DNA from: an uncultured Eubacterium sp.
GTDB lineage: Bacteria; Bacillota; Clostridia; Peptostreptococcales; Anaerovoracaceae
Reading direction: 5' to 3'
DNA: 9,325 bases
Assembly (NCBI GenBank): GCA_937900695.1
Contig: CALCFD010000006.1
Span: forward strand, 1-9,325
Part shown: piece by piece, positions 5,163 to 9,325 of the stretch
Numbering within the stretch: position 1 is the first letter of the stretch
How the letters are laid out: every line of letters starts with the position of its first letter
The notes under the pieces: model-generated
Told to the model about the DNA's origin: nothing
The model's input: only the letters and a program-made list of their open reading frames with translations
Database searches by the model: none
Position numbers and translations under genes: made by a program

Positions 5163-5783
5163 TTAAAGCTTTGTTCCGCATTTACCGCAAAATGCCATGT
5201 CGTCTGCTACTTTTGCACCGCAGTTTGGACAAACTTTTTCAGTGAATTTTTTACTATCGTCATTAGCTACTTCTTTAACTATATTCTCTTTAGTATCATC
5301 TTCTGATACTATTTCAGGTTCAGTAGCTTCAACTTTAACTTCTTGGTCTTTTTCAGATGAATTGTCTATGAAAAAGTTCATTTTTTTATTGATTTCAATT
5401 GTATTTCTGCAAATTTTTATGCTGATCATAATAAGCTCGTGAGCGATTCTGATAAATAAATTACCAAAGATAAGTGTCATCAAAAATGCAACAAAGCTTG
5501 TAGATATTAGGCCAAATGATGAAATTGTAACCCATACAGCTAAGAAAATATAGCAAATCTTGATAACAGCCTCAATAGTTAGCTTATTAAAATTTAAGAA
5601 GTTATACATCCAACCTGCAAATCCCTTAAATTTACCATCATTACGCTTTTTTAAAAATACAAAATATACTACAAATGCGCAAATAAGTCCTGCAATTAAA
5701 CCCACAATTGAGAAAATTGCGCTGGTTTGTAAAGCATATAATCCGTGATTATATCCGTAATTATAGCCATAATTATAATCCAT
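5163..5783 (-). CDS. DUF4282-like membrane protein with C-terminal zinc ribbon
   Basis: This 206-residue protein has four parts. A short tyrosine/glycine-rich N-terminus repeats YNYG/YNHG three times (3-14). Membrane segments lie at about 21-44, 72-92 and 94-115, the last two in a pattern like DUF4282 (FNKLTIEAVIKICYIF... GNLFIRIAHELIMI). A charged acidic linker covers about 140-180. At the end is a zinc ribbon, CPNCG...CGKCG, with Cys185, Cys188, Cys199 and Cys202. The ribbon should face the cytosol. Many clostridial proteins join a membrane domain to such a ribbon, but no function is established. The start is supported by AAAGGAGG (plus-strand 5791-5798) seven bases upstream. The gene is convergent with the cysteine-rich gene and divergent from asnS. 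The DUF4282 match is from pattern memory and is less certain than the zinc ribbon. Confidence 0.75.
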   Translation of the reverse strand: MDYNYGYNYGYNHGLYALQTSAIFSIVGLIAGLICAFVVYFVFLKKRNDGKFKGFAGWMYNFLNFNKLTIEAVIKICYIFLAVWVTISSFGLISTSFVAFLMTLIFGNLFIRIAHELIMISIKICRNTIEINKKMNFFIDNSSEKDQEVKVEATEPEIVSEDDTKENIVKEVANDDSKKFTEKVCPNCGAKVADDMAFCGKCGTKL

Positions 5784-5812
5784 AACTATACCTCCTTTAT
5801 TTAGTGTAATTA

Positions 5813-5841
5813 ATTATACCACAGCTATGAAGTCTATAAAA
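5813..5841 (-). promoter_or_regulatory. Extended -10 promoter of the zinc-ribbon gene
   Basis: On the minus strand TGGTATAAT gives a perfect TATAAT (plus-strand 5813-5818) with the TGn extension. The -35 position 17 bases upstream is a poor TTTTAT, which extended -10 promoters tolerate. It lies about 30 bases before the start codon. Confidence 0.5.
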
Positions 5842-5847
5842 CTTTTT

Positions 5848-5884
5848 TTATATTTGTATATGCTATAGGAATATACAAATATAA
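5848..5884. repeat. 14-bp perfect palindrome in the divergent intergenic region
   Basis: TTATATTTGTATAT (5848-5861) and ATATACAAATATAA (5871-5884) are perfect inverted arms around nine bases (GCTATAGGA). On the plus strand TATTTTTT follows, which is terminator-like, but no plus-strand gene precedes it. It lies just upstream of the zinc-ribbon gene promoter and 130 bases before the asnS promoter, so an operator is possible. Confidence 0.5.
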
Positions 5885-6015
5885 TATTTTTTATGAATGG
5901 CTGAATACTATATTATAAATCAATACTATCTTATATAGAGTCTTTTATCTATGACATAAGGTAAGTTAAATAAGTAATCAATTTGCAACAAACTGTAAGA
6001 AAATCAATAACTGCC

Positions 6016-6044
6016 TTGAAATTGGCGAATTTTCAATATATAAT
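6016..6044 (+). promoter_or_regulatory. Promoter of asnS
   Basis: TTGAAA (6016-6021) and a perfect TATAAT (6039-6044) are exactly 17 bases apart, the best sigma-A promoter in the window. It gives an untranslated leader of about 35 bases, too short for a T-box. The ribosome binding site AAAGGA (6073-6078) is seven bases before the ATG. Confidence 0.75.
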
Positions 6045-6085
6045 ATAAAGACTAGATAAAAATCAATGATAGAAAGGAAATTGAA

Positions 6086-7480
6086 ATGAAAGACATACAG
6101 GTTAAGGAACTATTTAGAAATTCCGCAGAGTATGCAGACAAAGAAATTACAGTAAGGGGCTGGATTAGAACAAATAGAGGTTCTAATAAATTTGGTTTTG
6201 TAGAGCTAAATGACGGTTCCTTCTTTAAATCCGTTCAGGTTGTATACGAAGCGGATAAGATAAATAATTTTACAGAAATATCTAAGGCACCAATTGCAGC
6301 AGCACTAAAGGTTGTAGGTACATTAGTCTTAACACCAGATGCAAAGCAGCCATTTGAAATTAAAGCAGATACTATTGAAATTGAAGCAGATTCAGATAGT
6401 GATTATCCATTACAGAAAAAAAGACATAGCTTAGAATACTTAAGAGAAATTGCACATCTTAGACCAAGAAGTAATACATTTTCAGCTGTATTTAGAGTAA
6501 GATCTCTTGTAGCTTATGCAATTCATAAGTTCTTCCAGGACAACAACTTTGTTTACGTTCACACTCCAATTATTACAGGAAGTGACGCAGAAGGTGCTGG
6601 AGAAATGTTTAGAGTTACAACTCTTGATATGGATAACGTTCCTAAGACTGAAGATGGTAAGGTAGACTATAGCCAGGACTTCTTTGGAAAAGAAACAAGC
6701 CTAACAGTATCAGGTCAGCTAGAAGCAGAAATCTTTGCACTAGCGTTTAGAAATGTTTATACATTTGGACCTACATTTAGAGCTGAAAACTCAAATACTG
6801 CAAGACACGCTTCAGAATTTTGGATGATTGAACCAGAAATGGCATTTTGCGATTTAGCGGGAAATATGGAAACTGCCGAAGCTATGATTAAGTATATTAT
6901 TAGATATGTACTTGAAAATGCTCCAGAAGAAATGGAATTTTTCAATAACTTTATCGATAAGGGGCTTATCGACAGATTAACACATATTGTTAATTCAGAT
7001 TTTGGTAAGGTTACATACACAGAAGCAGTTGATTTATTAATTAAGTCAGGCAAAGAATTTGAATATCCAGTTGAGTGGGGTATCGATCTTCAGACTGAGC
7101 ATGAAAGATATCTAACAGAAGAAATCTTCAAAAAGCCAGTGTTTGTAACTGAATATCCAAAGGATATTAAGGCATTTTATATGAGACTTAACGACGATGG
7201 CAAGACTGTTGCAGCATGCGACCTACTTGTACCTGGCATTGGCGAAATTATCGGCGGAAGCCAGAGAGAAGAGCGTCTTGACGTTCTTAAAGAGAGAATG
7301 GCTGAGATGGGTCTTAAGGAAGAAGATTACTGGTGGTATCTTGAACTTAGAAAATACGGTGGCGTAGCACATTCAGGATATGGTCTAGGATTCGAAAGAA
7401 TGATTATGTATGTAACAGGCATGAGCAATATTAGAGATGTACTGCCATTCCCAAGAACACCAAAAACAGCGGAGTTTTAA
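6086..7480 (+). CDS. asnS: Asparaginyl-tRNA synthetase
   Basis: AsnS is a class IIb synthetase that activates asparagine with ATP and charges tRNA-Asn in the cytosol. The 464-residue length is the bacterial norm. An N-terminal OB-fold anticodon-binding domain (about 18-105, starting ITVRGWIRTNRGSNKFGFVEL) leads into the catalytic core. Motif 1 is around 151-168 (NNFVYVHTPIITGSDAEG). Motif 2 is FRAENSNTARHASEFWMIEPE (230-250 region) and motif 3 is GYGLGFERMIMYVTGMSNIR (431-450) followed by DVLPFPRTP. These are AsnS-type rather than AspS-type motifs. Its presence means the host can charge Asn directly rather than only through transamidation. Arginine codons are AGA/AGG in 24 of 25 cases, the host-like pattern. 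A short hairpin separates it from sdaAB, so partial read-through is possible. Confidence 0.97.
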   Translation: MKDIQVKELFRNSAEYADKEITVRGWIRTNRGSNKFGFVELNDGSFFKSVQVVYEADKINNFTEISKAPIAAALKVVGTLVLTPDAKQPFEIKADTIEIEADSDSDYPLQKKRHSLEYLREIAHLRPRSNTFSAVFRVRSLVAYAIHKFFQDNNFVYVHTPIITGSDAEGAGEMFRVTTLDMDNVPKTEDGKVDYSQDFFGKETSLTVSGQLEAEIFALAFRNVYTFGPTFRAENSNTARHASEFWMIEPEMAFCDLAGNMETAEAMIKYIIRYVLENAPEEMEFFNNFIDKGLIDRLTHIVNSDFGKVTYTEAVDLLIKSGKEFEYPVEWGIDLQTEHERYLTEEIFKKPVFVTEYPKDIKAFYMRLNDDGKTVAACDLLVPGIGEIIGGSQREERLDVLKERMAEMGLKEEDYWWYLELRKYGGVAHSGYGLGFERMIMYVTGMSNIRDVLPFPRTPKTAEF

Positions 7481-7494
7481 TTTATAAGTAAATC

Positions 7495-7523
7495 ATAGGA
7501 ATCGCAAAAGCGGTTCCTATTTT
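7495..7523 (+). terminator. Intercistronic hairpin between asnS and sdaAB
   Basis: ATAGGAATCGC (7495-7505) and GCGGTTCCTAT (7510-7520) form an 11-bp stem with one G-T pair and an AAAA loop. The T tract is short (the final T of the stem plus TTT, then G), so it is likely a leaky terminator or a processing/stability hairpin rather than a full stop. I see no clear promoter between it and sdaAB. Confidence 0.5.
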
Positions 7524-7541
7524 GATAATAGGAGAACTAAA

Positions 7542-8207
7542 ATGAATACGAGTATTTTTACTGTTGCAGGTCCTGTGATGATTGGGCCTTCAAGCTCTCA
7601 TACGGCTGGCGCAGCTAAGCTTGGCAGAGTTGCAAGACAAATTGTGGGTCGAGATTTTAATAAGGTTGAGTTTTATCTTCACGGTTCCTTTGAAAAAACC
7701 GGCAAAGGTCACGGCACCGACAGAGCACTTTTGGCAGGCGTAATGGACATTTGTGAGGATGATGAAAGATTGCCTCATTCCTTTGAAATTGCAAAGAAGA
7801 GCGGTATAGACTTTAGCTTTGGCAGCATAACTTTGGAAAATGCCCACGAAAATGCCGTGAGAATTATTTTTTACATGGATAGCGAAAAGCTTTCGGAAAT
7901 CGAGGGTGCATCTATAGGTGGCGGCGAAATTTTGATTACTAAAATCAACGGTTACGAGGTGAAAATTCGCGGCAACTTAACTACAATTTTCGTTCGTCAA
8001 AATGATAAAAAAGGCGTAATCAGCCATGTGGCTCGCATTTTAAATGACAACGATATCAACATCGCAACTATGAATGTCAGCCGTAGTGCCAAGGCTGCCG
8101 ATGCTATGTGTATAGTTGAGGTGGATGGCGATATTAGCGCTAATGTCGCTGACCAGCTGGCGGATTTTAAAGATATCAAGTTTGTGAAAATTATAAAACA
8201 TCTTTAA
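7542..8207 (+). CDS. sdaAB: L-serine dehydratase, beta subunit (iron-sulfur dependent)
   Basis: This is the small subunit of the two-part L-serine dehydratase, which with the alpha subunit converts L-serine to pyruvate and ammonia using a [4Fe-4S] cluster. The 221-residue length is typical. The N-terminal domain carries the signature GPSSSHTAGAAKLGR (15-29) and the LHGSFEKTGKGHGTD motif (46-60), with ASIGGGEI at 123-130. A C-terminal ACT domain covers about 148-216 (FVRQNDKKGVISHVARIL... INIATMNVSR), as in other beta subunits, where it is thought to sense serine. The AGGAG site (7530-7534) seven bases before the ATG supports the start. It is nine bases from sdaAA, so the pair is one operon. 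It uses CGN for 5 of 10 arginines, unlike asnS next to it. Confidence 0.95.
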   Translation: MNTSIFTVAGPVMIGPSSSHTAGAAKLGRVARQIVGRDFNKVEFYLHGSFEKTGKGHGTDRALLAGVMDICEDDERLPHSFEIAKKSGIDFSFGSITLENAHENAVRIIFYMDSEKLSEIEGASIGGGEILITKINGYEVKIRGNLTTIFVRQNDKKGVISHVARILNDNDINIATMNVSRSAKAADAMCIVEVDGDISANVADQLADFKDIKFVKIIKHL

Positions 8208-8216
8208 GGAGGCATC

Positions 8217-9086
8217 ATGTATAACAGTTTAAACGGAATGCTAACAGAGGTCGCTAATTTTAGTGGCGATCTTGCTGAATTAATAATTCAAAATGAAATT
8301 TCTAAATTTGAAACTACAAGAGAGCAGGTCTTTGATACTATGAAAACTCGTCGCCAGATTATGGCGGCGTCAACTAAGACTGCCATCGACCAAAGTGACT
8401 CATTAAAAGAGACATTTATTACGGGAATGGCCAAATCGCAAATGAACTATGCGTCAGGCAGTACCTTGTGTGGAGAGCTTATCAACAAGACTATGGCTCG
8501 TGCTTTGTCGGCCAGCGAGGTCAATGCTGCCATGGGTAAAATATGCGCAATGCCTACGGCTGGTTCTTGCGGTATCGTGCCTGCTGTCATAGAATCTCTT
8601 GGCGATGAGCTTAGTGTTTCTGAAGAAAACCTTCTTAAAGCTTACATAGTCGCATCGGGAATGGGTGCTTTAGTGGTTGAAAATGCCACTGTTTCTGGGG
8701 CAGAAGGCGGTTGTCAGGCAGAGTGCGGTGTTGCTGCTGCAATGGCTTCTGCGGCTGCTGTCTATCTTAAAGGTGGTACTGCCGGCCAGTGTGTTGAGGC
8801 TTTTAGTATTTCTCTAATTAACATCATGGGCCTTGTATGCGATCCTGTTGCTGGTTTAGTGCAGATTCCTTGTGCTCAGCGAAATGCCTCTCAGGCTGTC
8901 AACGCTCTTTTAAGTGCCGACCTTGCTTTAGGTGGCATGAAGTGCGGTATCAATGCAGACGAGGTTATCGAGTCAATGTATCGTGTCGGCAAATTAATGC
9001 CTGTTCAGCACAGAGAAACTTCCCTTGGCGGCATCGCCGTTACAAACAGCGCCAAAGCTTTCGAAGAAAAGCTTAAGGAGCTGTAA
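8217..9086 (+). CDS. sdaAA: L-serine dehydratase, alpha subunit (iron-sulfur dependent)
   Basis: This is the catalytic subunit of the type 1 (two-subunit) L-serine dehydratase, and its 289-residue length is normal. Conserved blocks are PTAGSCGIVPAV (113-124), GAEGGCQAECG (161-171), CDPVAGLVQIPCAQRN (208-223) and the HRETSLGGIAVT end (265-276). Cys166, Cys208 and Cys219 have the 42- and 11-residue spacing of the three cluster cysteines of the Legionella enzyme, so they should bind the [4Fe-4S] cluster, leaving one iron free for serine. The enzyme is oxygen-labile, which fits an anaerobe. AAGGAGG (8206-8212) overlaps the sdaAB stop codon, which implies translational coupling. Codon use is less AT-driven than in asnS (CGN in 5 of 7 arginines). 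Confidence 0.96.
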   Translation: MYNSLNGMLTEVANFSGDLAELIIQNEISKFETTREQVFDTMKTRRQIMAASTKTAIDQSDSLKETFITGMAKSQMNYASGSTLCGELINKTMARALSASEVNAAMGKICAMPTAGSCGIVPAVIESLGDELSVSEENLLKAYIVASGMGALVVENATVSGAEGGCQAECGVAAAMASAAAVYLKGGTAGQCVEAFSISLINIMGLVCDPVAGLVQIPCAQRNASQAVNALLSADLALGGMKCGINADEVIESMYRVGKLMPVQHRETSLGGIAVTNSAKAFEEKLKEL

Positions 9087-9118
9087 CTTACCTCAAGTTC
9101 TTTAATAACTCAAATAAC

Positions 9119-9163
9119 AGCCGCACCAATTGACTTAAAACTTGGGTCAGTTGGTGCGGCTTT
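9119..9163 (+). terminator. Terminator-like hairpin after sdaAA
   Basis: A GC-rich stem of 16 bp with one G-T pair (9119-9134 with 9146-9161) encloses an 11-base loop. Only TTTA follows, so the U tract is short, but the stem is the most stable in the window and lies 32 bases after the sdaAA stop. It probably ends the asnS/sda transcripts. Confidence 0.7.
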
Positions 9164-9188
9164 ATGCCTACTGGAGAACGAAAAAAAC

Positions 9189-9255
9189 TGAAAAACAAAA
9201 GTGTTAGTACTCCTCAATCTGAATTAATTTTTGATTTGGGAAGTGAGGAGTACGA
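9189..9255 (-). repeat. Palindromic intergenic repeat, copy 3 (inverted)
   Basis: GTACTCCTCA (9207-9216) and TGAGGAGTAC (9244-9253) are perfect 10-bp arms around 27 bases. Read on the minus strand, the element starts TCGTACTCCTC, ends GTACTAAC and continues ACTTTTGTTTTTCA. Head, tail, spacing and parts of the interior match copy 1 at 123-190 in the opposite direction. On the plus strand GATTTTTAT follows, so it may give a second termination signal after sdaAA. Confidence 0.6.
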
Positions 9256-9325
9256 TTTTTATATAAATAAACGATGTGTCTATATAATGGTGTAAATTAG
9301 GATAACAAAAAAAGAGCCACAGTGC
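9256..9325. other. AT-rich intergenic end of window, no gene seen
   Basis: This holds a TATAAT at 9283-9288 without a matching -35 box. It ends in AAAAAAAGAGCCACAGTGC, which could be the left arm of a bidirectional terminator cut by the window edge. No ORF of useful length exists on either strand. Confidence 0.3.

Noticed and set aside
5885..6085. T-box leader before asnS
   Set aside because: No T-box GGTGG...ACCGCG motif or terminator is present, and the strong promoter leaves a leader of only about 35 bases.
6757..7053. Minus-strand open frame inside asnS, and similar frames opposite or overlapping other genes
   Set aside because: They lie fully within well-supported genes, lack ribosome binding sites and have no recognisable protein character.
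9283..9288. TATAAT as promoter of a gene beyond the window
   Set aside because: No -35 box at a proper distance and no gene start inside the window.

Overview
The window is chromosomal DNA of a low-GC, AT-rich Gram-positive anaerobe, most likely of the class Clostridia. The evidence is strong AGGAGG-type ribosome binding sites, TTGnnn/TATAAT promoters, many Rho-independent terminators, AGA as the main arginine codon in most genes, and a two-subunit oxygen-labile iron-sulfur L-serine dehydratase. The genus cannot be fixed from the sequence.

Layout, left to right. Positions 3-104 hold the last codons of an unrecognised plus-strand gene. Positions 105-385 hold two copies of a small palindromic intergenic repeat and a promoter. 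Next comes an Rpn/PD-(D/E)XK nuclease gene (386-1228). It carries a strong internal ribosome binding site and an in-frame start at 1040, as expected for the gene-within-a-gene antitoxin of Rpn systems, and ends at a terminator. A TelA-family gene follows (1457-2647). Then comes a leader with a 27-codon ORF and a terminator that competes with an upstream antiterminator helix, just before the magnesium transporter gene mgtE (2938-4302, with its own terminator). Positions 4373-4714 contain an inverted repeat and a possible SAP/Rho_N-like micro-ORF, followed by a small acidic, cysteine-rich orphan gene (4715-5083). A perfect bidirectional hairpin separates this from the convergent minus-strand gene for a DUF4282-like membrane protein with a C-terminal zinc ribbon (5163-5783). 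Beyond a divergent intergenic region with a 14-bp palindrome lie asnS (6086-7480) and the sdaAB-sdaAA pair (7542-9086). Downstream are a terminator hairpin and a third, inverted copy of the palindromic repeat (9189-9255).

How the genes work together: sdaAB and sdaAA clearly form one translation-coupled operon encoding the two halves of L-serine dehydratase, and may be partly read through from asnS. MgtE is probably controlled by its own leader. The Rpn gene is a probable self-contained phage-defence toxin-antitoxin unit. The rest are single-gene units separated by terminators.

The points most worth a second look are the internal Rpn antitoxin start, the mgtE leader-peptide/attenuator, the three-copy palindromic repeat family that brackets the window, and the micro-ORF and cysteine-rich orphan between mgtE and the zinc-ribbon gene.
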